A stretch of DNA of 64,000 nt from CBDCFT01 sp965216365 (GCA_965216365.1 CBDCFT010000019.1:62001-126000); one strand, 5' to 3'; positions 34,726 to 43,195 are shown, counted from the first letter of the stretch. Program-made: numbers and translations. The notes: generated by a model from the letters alone, not told the origin.

Positions 34726-34986
34726 ATGGCCGAAATCCCACTTGCCGTTAACTTACAAGGGGACTATGGATATAAAGTCGTTGTCGTTGATGATGAAGAT
34801 ACCATTGAAAGCGTCATTAAAACTGCGAGCGACCAAATCGTTGGCGTTCTCGTCGCACCTTTCCCAGAGGGAACGCAGCTTCAAGCCAAGGTGCATGGCG
34901 CTGACGAACCATTACCACAAGCGACGACGGTTAAGCAGGCCAATCTACTCCAAATGGAAGCCATTCAAATTTACGCGGACACTTAA
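34726..34986 (+). CDS. tmoB: Diiron monooxygenase hydroxylase gamma subunit (TmoB-like)
   Basis: An 86-residue small hydroxylase subunit with a ubiquitin-like beta-grasp fold in T4MO. It starts 'IPLAVNLQGDYGYKVVVVDD' (in part), matching the family opening 'PLxxxFxGDFxxxLVxVD'. Size and gene order (after alpha, before the Rieske protein) agree with TmoB. It binds the periphery of the alpha subunit and has no cofactor of its own. CCGGAGTAA precedes the ATG. Confidence 0.85.
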   Translation: MAEIPLAVNLQGDYGYKVVVVDDEDTIESVIKTASDQIVGVLVAPFPEGTQLQAKVHGADEPLPQATTVKQANLLQMEAIQIYADT

Positions 34987-34989
34987 CAG

Positions 34990-35319
34990 GTGAATGAAGC
35001 AATCAACTACAAAAAAGTCTGCGACCTTGACGACATTTGGGAAGGCGAGATGGAGGTCTATAAAGTTGATGGGCAGGACGTCCTTATTGTGCATGCACCG
35101 GGCGGAGAAGTCAGAGCTTACGATCCGATTTGCCCACACCAGAATCACCCGCTTATTGAAGGTATTTTGGAAGGCTGTGTTCTTACCTGTTCCGCTCATT
35201 TGTGGGAGTTTGACGTCGTAACCGGAAAAGGCATCAATCCCGACGATACTGCATTGAACGCGTACCCTATTAAGACCGAAGATGAAGCCGTGTGGGTAGC
35301 CATTCCATCGAAAAATTAA
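34990..35319 (+). CDS. tmoC: Rieske-type ferredoxin of the diiron monooxygenase (TmoC-like)
   Basis: A 109-residue [2Fe-2S] Rieske ferredoxin that passes electrons to the hydroxylase. The cluster motifs are C48-P-H50 ('ICPHQNHPL') and C67-S-A-H70 ('LTCSAHLWEFD'). The start is GTG, 3 bp after the TmoB stop, so translation is coupled. T4MO also needs an NADH oxidoreductase (TmoF), which is not encoded here; the flavin reductase at 6128 is of a different fold and is not an obvious substitute. Confidence 0.9.
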   Translation: MNEAINYKKVCDLDDIWEGEMEVYKVDGQDVLIVHAPGGEVRAYDPICPHQNHPLIEGILEGCVLTCSAHLWEFDVVTGKGINPDDTALNAYPIKTEDEAVWVAIPSKN

Positions 35320-35349
35320 AAATTGAATAAATTATTTGGAGATTGACCA

Positions 35350-35640
35350 GTGACAGACGCCCCTGCAAAGAAACGATTCGTCGGACCGGTTATCAAATCC
35401 GGAGAAATAGGAGACGCTGTTCTCGAAGCTATTCAGGAAGATAACAATGACCGAAAAATTGAAGTGGAAGAGCATGCTTCATACCTACGAATCAAAGTCG
35501 AGGGTGAATGCGTGATTCGGTTTGCCACTGTTTCTGATTTGCTGGGACGCGACGTAACACGGGCCGACATTGAAGCCAATATGCCGGCACTGGAAGGATT
35601 CATTCGTGTCGACTCCGACCAGATGCGCTTCGTTTCTTGA
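35350..35640 (+). CDS. tmoD: Diiron monooxygenase effector protein (TmoD-like)
   Basis: A 96-residue effector that docks on the alpha subunit and couples electron use to product formation. It has the family core 'VGPVIKSGEIGDAVLEAIQ' and 'RIKVEGECVIRFATVSDLLGR' (in part). The start is GTG with TGGAGATTGA upstream. Position between the Rieske protein and the beta subunit is the standard tmo order. Confidence 0.88.
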   Translation: MTDAPAKKRFVGPVIKSGEIGDAVLEAIQEDNNDRKIEVEEHASYLRIKVEGECVIRFATVSDLLGRDVTRADIEANMPALEGFIRVDSDQMRFVS

Positions 35641-35716
35641 TAGCAGCCCTCTGGTCTCCCGCCACTCGTATAGTGGATATCGCAATACACCAGAAACACG
35701 ATAAGAGAGAAATAAT

Positions 35717-36703
35717 ATGACTGTTGAAATACGTGGAATGAAAACCTGGAGCAAGCTGGCAAAAAATAAGCGGCGCCCCAGCGAATATGAAACTGTAACG
35801 ACAAATCTACACACGCGAAATCGCCATCCGGACCAGGCGTATGAACTATCGCCAGCACCGGACCTGGCAATGAACGCGTGGTACAAAAAAAACGTTTTCG
35901 GCAGTCCTTTACAACATGACGATTGGGAAGAGTTTCGCGATCCTGACGAGTTGATTTACCGGGTTTACACGCGAAACCAGGATGTCCAGGAAGACTACAT
36001 TGATGGCCTGCTTAACGAGCACAATGAAATTGGCCACGACGACACGTTGCAACCCGAGTGGCTCGATGTGCTGGAATGCTTGTATACACCACGGCGCTAC
36101 CTGCAAACGACGTTGCAAATGGACGCTGCCTACCTGTTACAAGTTGCTCCAGCCAGCACCATCACAACATGCGCGGGATTTCAGGAGGGGGATGAATTCC
36201 GCTGGCTGCAACGTGTAGCCTACCGAACACGCGAATTGCAGAACGCGCATCCAAACAGGGGCTTCGGAGCCAAGGAACGCCATCATTGGGAAAACGATCC
36301 CGCTTGGCAAGGATTGCGCGAGCTCATGGAAAAAGTATTAATTACCTATGACTGGGGTGAAAATTTTGTCGCTCTCAACCTGGTCGCCAAACCGGCCGCT
36401 GATGAAGCGCTAAGACAACTTGGACTTGTGGGCCGACGGTTCAATGACCCACTGGCGGCACTGTTGATTGATAACCAGATGCGGGATAGTGATCGGTCGC
36501 GGCGTTGGAGCGGGGGGTTGGTTAAATTCGCGCTGGAGAAAGATACCAACGCTGACGTGATCAAAGATTGGATTAAAAAGTGGATGCCACTCGGTGAAAA
36601 TGCCATCCAAACATACTGCGGGGCGTTACCGGAGCAGGATGATGCGATTGAAACCGCTTTGGCAAATGTAAACTCTTTTCATCGTTCGTTGGCACTTGAC
36701 TGA
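35717..36703 (+). CDS. tmoE: Diiron monooxygenase hydroxylase beta subunit (TmoE-like)
   Basis: A 328-residue structural beta subunit that makes the (alpha-beta-gamma)2 hydroxylase with TmoA and TmoB. It begins 'TWSKLAKNKRRPSEYE'-like sequence (here 'KTWSKLAKNKRRPSEYETVT') typical of TmoE/TouE. It carries 'AYLLQVAPASTITTCAGFQEGDEFRWLQRVAYRT' (family core; quoted only in part as 'QEGDEFRWLQRVAYRT'). It lacks diiron ligands, as expected for beta. AGAGAGAAATA precedes the start. A 117-bp gap follows before the RidA fusion. Confidence 0.88.
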   Translation: MTVEIRGMKTWSKLAKNKRRPSEYETVTTNLHTRNRHPDQAYELSPAPDLAMNAWYKKNVFGSPLQHDDWEEFRDPDELIYRVYTRNQDVQEDYIDGLLNEHNEIGHDDTLQPEWLDVLECLYTPRRYLQTTLQMDAAYLLQVAPASTITTCAGFQEGDEFRWLQRVAYRTRELQNAHPNRGFGAKERHHWENDPAWQGLRELMEKVLITYDWGENFVALNLVAKPAADEALRQLGLVGRRFNDPLAALLIDNQMRDSDRSRRWSGGLVKFALEKDTNADVIKDWIKKWMPLGENAIQTYCGALPEQDDAIETALANVNSFHRSLALD

Positions 36704-36820
36704 TCGTGACAATGCTCTTTTAATTTCATGTGTCGGCAATCGACATGTACGTGACATAAATCAAAATATTTTTAAAACGACTGCACGTATAACAATTATT
36801 CTCGAAGAAAAACAACACCA

Positions 36821-38056
36821 ATGTCGAGGAAAACAAATCTAACTAACAACAATTGGAGCTGGGCGCGTCCATCTCCTTTCGCGCAAACAGTGGAGGCCGG
36901 CGATCAAATCTTTGTTAGTGGCCAACAAACCCTAGACACTAAAGGTGGCATACGTGATAAGGGCAGCATAGCGGCCCAAACCCGCAATGTTTTTGAGAAC
37001 ATGAAAAGTGCCCTCGAACAAACCGGTTGTAGTTTGGGCGACTTGGCACGACTCAATACTTATTACGTTTTTGATGGTGATGACGCTGATGCGACAAAGT
37101 ACTGGGAAGATATGACCGAGGTTCGTCTCGAGTATTTTCCAGACCCAGGACCTGCCGCAACCGCGGTACGGATAAAAGGCATGCCTTACGTCGACCAACT
37201 TATTCAAATTGAAGGAATCGCGCTAAAAGGTTCGTCGCAAAAAAACCGCCAACGCATCATGCCAGAGGGAAGTTGGGATTGGAGTATCCCTGTTCCGCTG
37301 TCCCAAGGTTGGCGTACCGGCGAACGTATTTTTGTTGGCGGTCAGATTTCCGCGGATAAAAAGGCGCAACCCGTAGACGCTAACGATATCGTTGCGCAGA
37401 CACAAAACATCTATGAGTTTATTCGACAAGTTGTACTCGATGCAGGCGGTACACCGCAGGATATTTGTCACGTTAAAATTTGCTACAAACATACAGGCCA
37501 TGGACCAGAAGAACAAAAATTCTTTCAGGATATCCTTGATGTAACACAAACGATTTTTGCCGAACCCTGGCCGGCACTCACCGCCTTCGGTGTCGATCTT
37601 CTTTACCCAGGGTTGGTAATAGAAATCGATGCCATGGCGATTATTGACAAGAATCGCAAATCCCTTAACCCAAGCAATCTAGGCGGCCACTACCAGCCTG
37701 ACACGATGTCTGGTGGCCTAAGTGCCGCGGGCGAAATACATTTGAGCGGTCAAACTGCACTAGGTGCGGATGGATCGGTACTCGGCGAAAATAACATTGA
37801 AGAACAAGCCAGGGTCGTATTTGATCGTCTGCAGCGCATTCTTGCCGAAGACAATGCAAGCCTGGATGATCTAGTGAAACTAAATCTATTTTTCGCAGAC
37901 AATGCTCATGCTACCCAGGACGAAGATTTTCATATTGTCTCGAAAGTGTGGGAGGAATTGGCACCAGATGCGCATCCGGCTATGACACCGGTGCGGGTAT
38001 ACGGCCTCCCACATCAAGGACTTTTGTTTCAAGCGGATGGTATTGCCATCAAATAG
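36821..38056 (+). CDS. Triple RidA/YjgF/UK114 domain fusion
   Basis: A 411-residue protein made of three RidA-like domains (about 10-136, 150-275, 290-411). RidA normally is a 130-residue trimer whose Arg anchors enamine/imine intermediates for hydrolysis. Here one chain could form the whole trimer. The key Arg is kept in domain 1 (R117, 'ATAVRIKGMP') and domain 3 (R392, 'TPVRVYGLP') but is Gly257 in domain 2 ('TAFGVDLLYP'). It follows the monooxygenase genes on the same strand. A role in clearing a reactive imine or enamine made by amine oxidation is inferred from context. Confidence 0.85.
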   Translation: MSRKTNLTNNNWSWARPSPFAQTVEAGDQIFVSGQQTLDTKGGIRDKGSIAAQTRNVFENMKSALEQTGCSLGDLARLNTYYVFDGDDADATKYWEDMTEVRLEYFPDPGPAATAVRIKGMPYVDQLIQIEGIALKGSSQKNRQRIMPEGSWDWSIPVPLSQGWRTGERIFVGGQISADKKAQPVDANDIVAQTQNIYEFIRQVVLDAGGTPQDICHVKICYKHTGHGPEEQKFFQDILDVTQTIFAEPWPALTAFGVDLLYPGLVIEIDAMAIIDKNRKSLNPSNLGGHYQPDTMSGGLSAAGEIHLSGQTALGADGSVLGENNIEEQARVVFDRLQRILAEDNASLDDLVKLNLFFADNAHATQDEDFHIVSKVWEELAPDAHPAMTPVRVYGLPHQGLLFQADGIAIK

Positions 38057-38089
38057 CAAACGAAATTGAACCAAACCGAGGAGTAGATC

Positions 38090-38995
38090 ATGATAAAAAA
38101 CCCAGTTCCGTGGCCTAACGGCGCCAAATGTGCGTGCGCCATTACATTCGACATTGATACGGATAGCATTCTCCATCTGGAACACCGTGACCGCGCACCC
38201 ACCATGTTGTCCACGATGTCATGGTTAAAGTATGACGAGGTCGCGATACCGAGAATACTCGATGTGTACCGCCGCTATAACATAAAGCAAACCTTCTTTT
38301 ATCCGGCCTGGTGTATGGAAAGATATCCGCATTTGGTGGAGATGATTCTCAAAGATGGGCACGAAATTGCGGCGCATGGTTATTTGCATGAGAACCCCAA
38401 TAAACTCAGTCCGGAAGACGAACTGTATTGGTTCGAGCGCCAAATCGCTGTGATCGAAAAAATGACGGGCAAAAAACCACGCGGCTGGCGCGCCCCGCTT
38501 TACAACTTTTCAAAGCACTCCATCGACTACATGATAGACCAAGGTTTTATCTACGATGCGAGTTTGATGGGTGACGACATCCCGTATATGTTGAAGACGA
38601 GTAACGGCGAAGTCATAGAATTACCGAGTCATTGGGGCATGGATGACTGGCCACACTACACTCATGCACCGGATATGCATTATATGATGCCTATCAAAGC
38701 GCCGGACGAGGCCATGAACGTCTTTATGTCGGAATTCGAAGCCATGTACAAATACGGAGGACTGTGGGTAACAGTGTGGCATCCGTTTGTGTCCGGCAGG
38801 CTCGCGCGTTGTGATCGCTTAGCCCAGATGATTGAAGAGATGCAAAGCCGTGGCGGTGTATGGTTCGCCACAATGGAAGAGATCGCCGCACATGTAAGAA
38901 AATGTATCGACGACGGAAGCTGGACACCGCGTGTCGACAACCTTCCCTACTACGCTGAACCGATTGCGGAACTGAAAGACGCCGCACTAGCTTAA
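38090..38995 (+). CDS. Polysaccharide-deacetylase-fold hydrolase, PuuE/PgdA type
   Basis: A 301-residue NodB-fold metal-dependent hydrolase without signal peptide, so cytoplasmic. Motif 1 is 'TFDIDTDS' (19-26), motif 2 'AHGYLHENP' with H96 and H100, motif 3 'RAPLYNFS'. This cytosolic branch includes the Pseudomonas allantoinase PuuE and HpPgdA and acts on C-N bonds of small molecules in several cases. As last gene of the monooxygenase operon, before a strong terminator, it more likely hydrolyses an amide, imide or ureido intermediate than a polysaccharide. GAGGAGTAG is the ribosome site. Confidence 0.82.
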   Translation: MIKNPVPWPNGAKCACAITFDIDTDSILHLEHRDRAPTMLSTMSWLKYDEVAIPRILDVYRRYNIKQTFFYPAWCMERYPHLVEMILKDGHEIAAHGYLHENPNKLSPEDELYWFERQIAVIEKMTGKKPRGWRAPLYNFSKHSIDYMIDQGFIYDASLMGDDIPYMLKTSNGEVIELPSHWGMDDWPHYTHAPDMHYMMPIKAPDEAMNVFMSEFEAMYKYGGLWVTVWHPFVSGRLARCDRLAQMIEEMQSRGGVWFATMEEIAAHVRKCIDDGSWTPRVDNLPYYAEPIAELKDAALA

Positions 38996-39005
38996 ATTTT
39001 AAAAC

Positions 39006-39053
39006 CGCAAAATGAACTAAGGGTGCCTCAAACGTGCCCTTAGTTCTATTTTG
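39006..39053 (+). terminator. Rho-independent terminator of the monooxygenase operon
   Basis: A long hairpin: GCAAAAT and GAACTAAGGG on the left pair with CCCTTAGTTC and ATTTTGC on the right, with a single unpaired T. The T-rich right arm TATTTTG acts as the U-tract. It lies 11 bp after the deacetylase stop. Confidence 0.75.
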
Positions 39054-39318
39054 CAAATATCACCACGCTGCCCACCGAGAGTACCGGAAGATCCAGCTCG
39101 ATTCTTCCTGCACGATATCGCGTTTCTTCTTCAATATTCGTGCTGAAATGTATCGGCTGAGAAAACGATAGATCAAATTAACAACGATAACGTTGTTCTG
39201 ACCAGCACTAAGCGCTTCGAGCAGTCTCCTTATTTGCCCTGTTATGACAGACTCGGAATAGTGAGCGGCGTAAATTAATACGCAACAGCTAATCGTTGTG
39301 TAACGGATTAATTATGTA
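39054..39318. other. Intergenic stretch between convergent genes
   Basis: About 265 bp after the terminator and before the convergent thioesterase gene. Nothing recognised. Confidence 0.3.
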
Positions 39319-39774
39319 TTAGCGGCTAACTAGACTGATTTGACGCCCTACCCAATCGGGTTTTTCAACAATTTCCGTAGCCTTTAGTTGTGCTTGAACA
39401 TCATCGGGCATCGCCGAGGTACGGCCCGCACGGGTATCATAGTGCAATACCATGAATTCAGCTGTGGCACATAGCGTGTTGTCCACCCGCATCTGGTGTG
39501 CAAACCAAATCTTTTTTGCATCAGACCCGAGCACAATGCTTTCGATATCCATGAGGGCTGGTTTTCGCACTTCCGACAAATAGCGAAGATGGGTTTCCAC
39601 CGTATAAATGGCACAGCCGGTCTTATCAAAATAATCGGTGCCAATACCAAAGTGGTCTTGCAAAACCCAGGTAGTATTACTGAATGGCACAAGGTAGTAA
39701 GCTTCATTTAAATGCCCGTAAGCATCGAGCCAATGGTCTTGTAGCGGTTCGGAATGCAGTCGTAGTGTTGTCAT
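39319..39774 (-). CDS. 4HBT-family thioesterase, betainyl-CoA thioesterase-like
   Basis: A 151-residue hotdog-fold thioesterase. The active-site region 'DAYGHLNEAYYLVPFSNTTW' (18-37) carries the Asp and the 'GHxNEAYY' pattern seen in thioesterases linked to carnitine degradation. Later segments 'YTVETHLRYLSEVRKP' and 'LCATAEFMVLHYD' fit the fold. It follows the epimerase gene on the minus strand by 34 bp and is probably co-transcribed. The CoA substrate is not known; a quaternary-amine acyl-CoA would suit the neighbourhood. Confidence 0.78.
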   Translation of the reverse strand: MTTLRLHSEPLQDHWLDAYGHLNEAYYLVPFSNTTWVLQDHFGIGTDYFDKTGCAIYTVETHLRYLSEVRKPALMDIESIVLGSDAKKIWFAHQMRVDNTLCATAEFMVLHYDTRAGRTSAMPDDVQAQLKATEIVEKPDWVGRQISLVSR

Positions 39775-39808
39775 GGTTTTGTCTCGGATTACCTGAACGA
39801 AGAGTAAG

Positions 39809-40765
39809 CTATCCCGGAAATTCTCCTGAAGAATTGGATTTGTCTTCTCGGATTTCTTGGGATGCCACTAATTCGGGCCAACTCCCTTGTGGATACCAAT
39901 CAAGGTTTTCTTTTGTTCGTGAATTATCGAAAGCGGACGCGCGCGGACTATGGACGAATCTCTTGGCATCTCGCACTTGTGGCAGAGTGCCATATTGCAT
40001 TTTTACGACTTCTAAGGTAGGCGCCGGACTAAACGTATCATCCGCGGTCACGTAAAAACTATCGAATTCACCCACATTTATTTCAAGGGCGAGCCTAAAA
40101 CAACGCGCGCAATCTTCAGGAGTAACATACGCTCTGAGTATGGATAATGCTGAAGCAGGATTTTTACCCGGTAGTCCGTCATAATTTCCCGAATCGACCG
40201 TTTGAACGCATTTTTCCACCTCGCCGATTAAACCTGGAAATGCAACTAGGGCTGGGCGCAAACACACAATACAAACACGCCCACGCTGCACAACGCTTTG
40301 GGCGATCTGCTCACCCAGTAGCTTGCTCAATCCATAGGTTCCGCACGGACGCAACGGATGAGCGTGATCGACCGGTAAATACTGCGGGATCACGATGGGT
40401 GTCTCGACACTGAACCCGGATGCGGCCACGCTTGAACAGACTACAACTTTCGATATTCCTAACTCGTCGGCGGCGTGCAGTACATTCCATATTCCCTGCA
40501 CATTAGTTTCAAAAACAACTTTCGGTGGTGCGTCAACTGCCGCGTCAATGCCCGCTAAATGGATGATTGCATCCTGGCCTCTAAAAACGGACGCGACGGT
40601 TTCGATATCCATCACGCTTCCCACGACTTGATCCGGAGCTGTTTGGTCTGCAACGCAATCTAAGACCGTGACATGATAGTCGCGAGCGAGTTCCGCAACG
40701 ACATAACGACCCAACTGCCCGGCACCACCTGTAACGATTATTTTATTTATGTCGTTTTTACTCAC
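39809..40765 (-). CDS. NAD-dependent epimerase/dehydratase (extended SDR)
   Basis: A 318-residue extended SDR. The NAD loop is 'VTGGAGQLGRYV' (11-22) and the catalytic YxxxK is in 'CGTYGLSKLLGE', with Ser in 'VVCSSVAASG'. Such enzymes act on nucleotide sugars, but nucleotide-binding details cannot be read from sequence and small-molecule dehydrogenases share the fold. It is divergent from the guanidinopropionase-type gene. A 17-bp palindrome lies in the shared promoter region. Confidence 0.82.
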   Translation of the reverse strand: MSKNDINKIIVTGGAGQLGRYVVAELARDYHVTVLDCVADQTAPDQVVGSVMDIETVASVFRGQDAIIHLAGIDAAVDAPPKVVFETNVQGIWNVLHAADELGISKVVVCSSVAASGFSVETPIVIPQYLPVDHAHPLRPCGTYGLSKLLGEQIAQSVVQRGRVCIVCLRPALVAFPGLIGEVEKCVQTVDSGNYDGLPGKNPASALSILRAYVTPEDCARCFRLALEINVGEFDSFYVTADDTFSPAPTLEVVKMQYGTLPQVRDAKRFVHSPRASAFDNSRTKENLDWYPQGSWPELVASQEIREDKSNSSGEFPG

Positions 40766-40899
40766 GTCCTTTTAGTCGAGGATGACCGGGGCATCGATTT
40801 GTTATTTACGATTAAATAAAGAAACATTCCGTTCTGTACAAACTTAAGGTTCGATAACAATACCGCAAGCCATATTCACACGTTAGAGCCTTACCGTTA

Positions 40900-40916
40900 T
40901 AGTATCAATGATACTA
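40900..40916. promoter_or_regulatory. Perfect 17-bp palindrome, candidate operator
   Basis: TAGTATCA-A-TGATACTA, an 8+1+8 perfect inverted repeat between divergent genes, 46 bp before the guanidinopropionase-type start. It probably binds a dimeric repressor or activator; the regulator is not identified in the window. Confidence 0.6.
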
Positions 40917-40962
40917 AAACCATTCCGTTAAAAATCAGAACCTTTTTAACCTGGTGTAAAAA

Positions 40963-41925
40963 ATGACGACTCAAATCCAGCCAAAATTTCTTAATCCAAT
41001 GACTGCGCCGCGCTATTCTCAGATTCCAACGTTTATGCGCACCCCTATCGCGACCGATCTAGCCAAACTTGATATTGGGTTAGTGGGCGTCCCTTATGAT
41101 GGAGGAACCACTAATCGACCAGGTGCCAGACATGGTCCGCGCGAAATTCGAAATCAATCCAGTCTGACCAGGTCTATACATCACGTGACACGTGTCAATC
41201 CTTATGAATTGTGCAACGTTGCCGATGTTGGCGACGTACCGTTTACGCATGTGTTTGAAATAGAACGTGCAATGGATGATATCGAGGCATTTTACAGCCT
41301 GCTGCACCAAGCCGGTGTAGTGCCAATCACCGCCGGGGGCGATCACTCAATAACGCTACCTATATTCAGAGCCATCTGCAAACAAAATCCCATCGGCATG
41401 ATCCATATTGATGCGCATACGGATACATGGGACGAGTTTATGGGTTCGAAATTCACCCATGGCGCGCCCTTTCGACGCGCTGTTGAAGAAGGATTATTGG
41501 ACCCTAAACGTACGGTTCAAATTGGTATCCGTGGCGCACAAAACTCGAGCGAGGGTTGGGACTTTTCTTTAAGCTCCGGTATGCGCGTTATTTTTATGGA
41601 AGAGTTTACGACTTTAGGTGTGGAAGCGGTGATAAAGGAAGCACGAAGCGTGGTTGGCGACGGACCGACGTATCTTTCCTTCGATGTCGATGGACTGGAC
41701 CCTGTTTATGCACCCGGAACCGGTACACCGGAGATAGGTGGCATCACCACGGTAGAAGCGCAACGTTTATTGTTAGGTCTGAGAGGTATCGATTTTCGCG
41801 GAGGTGATGTGGTTGAGGTCGCACCACCATTCGACCCGAGTGGCAACACGGCACTAGTTGGCGCCACCATGATGTATGAAATCATCTGTTTGATTGCCGA
41901 GGCCATCAAAGAAAGGCACCGTTAA
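40963..41925 (+). CDS. Guanidinopropionase/guanidinobutyrase-type ureohydrolase
   Basis: A 320-residue ureohydrolase with an intact dinuclear site: GGDHS (125-129), HIDAHTD (148-154) and SFDVDGLDP (239-247). The opening 'PRYSQIPTFMRTP', 'YDGGTTNRPGARHGPREIRN' and 'THGAPFRRAVEEGLLDP' resemble Pseudomonas GpuA (3-guanidinopropionase) and GbuA (4-guanidinobutyrase) more than agmatinase SpeB. The reaction would release urea and an omega-amino acid or amine. It precedes an NMT1-type ABC transporter on the same strand but is separated from it by a two-hairpin element. Exact substrate is uncertain. Confidence 0.85.
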   Translation: MTTQIQPKFLNPMTAPRYSQIPTFMRTPIATDLAKLDIGLVGVPYDGGTTNRPGARHGPREIRNQSSLTRSIHHVTRVNPYELCNVADVGDVPFTHVFEIERAMDDIEAFYSLLHQAGVVPITAGGDHSITLPIFRAICKQNPIGMIHIDAHTDTWDEFMGSKFTHGAPFRRAVEEGLLDPKRTVQIGIRGAQNSSEGWDFSLSSGMRVIFMEEFTTLGVEAVIKEARSVVGDGPTYLSFDVDGLDPVYAPGTGTPEIGGITTVEAQRLLLGLRGIDFRGGDVVEVAPPFDPSGNTALVGATMMYEIICLIAEAIKERHR

Positions 41926-41950
41926 CGATTTGACCTACCAACAAATAAAC

Positions 41951-42010
41951 TACCCCGCAGCAAGCTACGGGGTATTGATAATGTAGCTTTCCATCTCGCC
42001 CCAAGGGGCG
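41951..42010. repeat. REP-like element with two hairpins
   Basis: Hairpin 1: TACCCCG (41951-41957) pairs with CGGGGTA (41968-41974). Hairpin 2: CGCCCC-AA-GGGGCG (41997-42010), followed by GGGAATTCGACCC. Paired GC-rich hairpins of this form are typical of dispersed extragenic palindromes. They may also serve as a terminator for the upstream hydrolase gene. Confidence 0.6.
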
Positions 42011-42136
42011 GGGAATTCGACCCTTAGAGATTAAAAATCCATCGCCAAGAACCCACTCAAAGGCTGAAACTAAAGATGTATTCGATTAAACTAACCTGAC
42101 AATTTATATCAATAATCACGAGAGGAGATCCATAAA

Positions 42137-43159
42137 ATGAAACCCATCAAGTTTTTTTCACGTTCAGCAATTCTGAATTTATCGTTGGCTATCGTGTTCG
42201 TATCGATAGTTTCGAATCCAGCCCACTCCGCGGATCAGATTAAATGCGCTTACCCATACTGGTTCGGTTTCGCGCCGACACATGTCGCCTCCGAACTCGG
42301 TTATTTTGCCGAAGAAGATCTCGAGGTCAGTTGGGTTTTTGATAATGATCGTGCCAATGTATACCCGGCACTGGACAGTAACGAGATCAATTGCACTATG
42401 CGCACTATCGGGGAGCACATGTCGCGCCCACTGACACCCGATTCCAACTTGATTGTTATTGGCGTTATCGATGTATCCGTCGGTGCCGACGGTGTAGTCG
42501 GCGCACCAGGCATTAACTCCGTCACCGATTTGGTTGGCAAAGTATTTGCGGGAGAAATCAACCACCCTGGCACGGTTATGACCGCACACGCGTTAAAACA
42601 AGCGGGTCATAGCTTGAGTGAAGTCGATATGCGACTCATCGCCACGGACGATGCCTCCGCCGTATTCGAAGATCCAGAAGTCGCAGCGGTTGCGACTTGG
42701 GAACCGATGATGAGCGAAATTGTGGCCAACACGTCACGTGAGGGGTCGAGCATTTTGCTGACTTCGAAAGATTTTAACGGTTTAATAACAGACGTCGTTA
42801 TCGTCAACAAACAAGACTATGCTGCGAATCGGGAAAAATACGCAAAGCTGATGCGTGGTATTTATCGAGCGGTTGATCTTTATAAAAATAATCCAGACGA
42901 ATTTCTCAAAGTGGCGGCACCGACCTACGATGTAACACCCGACGTTATGGCTGCTGATCTCGGTGGTGTTTATTACACATCCTACGAAGATGCCCTCGAG
43001 TTCTTCGGCATTGGTGGTACGCAAGCAAAGCTCGGTGACGTTATCGAAAGCTTGAATGAGATTAACGTTGATCTTGATCTGATGGATGCACCCATATCCT
43101 TCGACGTCATGGTTGACCCTACTCTTACTGATGGTCTTTTCGACGACCACAAACGCTAG
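42137..43159 (+). CDS. ABC transporter substrate-binding protein, NMT1/SsuA-like
   Basis: A 340-residue periplasmic binding protein with a signal peptide ('LAIVFVSIVSNPAHSA'). Family features include 'PYWFGFAPTHVASELGYFAEE' (in part), 'VYPALDSNEINCTMRT', 'GKVFAGEINHPGTVMTAHAL' and 'VAAVATWEPMMSE'. GAGAGGAGA precedes the ATG. It leads a transporter unit with permease and ATPase and is separated from the permease by a hairpin at 43175-43195. The neighbouring ureohydrolase suggests a guanidino acid or related nitrogen substrate (inference). Confidence 0.85.
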   Translation: MKPIKFFSRSAILNLSLAIVFVSIVSNPAHSADQIKCAYPYWFGFAPTHVASELGYFAEEDLEVSWVFDNDRANVYPALDSNEINCTMRTIGEHMSRPLTPDSNLIVIGVIDVSVGADGVVGAPGINSVTDLVGKVFAGEINHPGTVMTAHALKQAGHSLSEVDMRLIATDDASAVFEDPEVAAVATWEPMMSEIVANTSREGSSILLTSKDFNGLITDVVIVNKQDYAANREKYAKLMRGIYRAVDLYKNNPDEFLKVAAPTYDVTPDVMAADLGGVYYTSYEDALEFFGIGGTQAKLGDVIESLNEINVDLDLMDAPISFDVMVDPTLTDGLFDDHKR

Positions 43160-43174
43160 TTAGACTTTATTGAA

Positions 43175-43195
43175 CCGGGCGAACCTATCGCCCGG
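43175..43195 (+). other. Hairpin between binding-protein and permease genes
   Basis: CCGGGCGA-ACCTA-TCGCCCGG, a perfect 8-bp stem followed by CCTCCAGTTTTTG. It is placed like an attenuator or mRNA-stabilising hairpin that raises binding-protein output over permease, as in the potD-potB junction. Confidence 0.5.
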
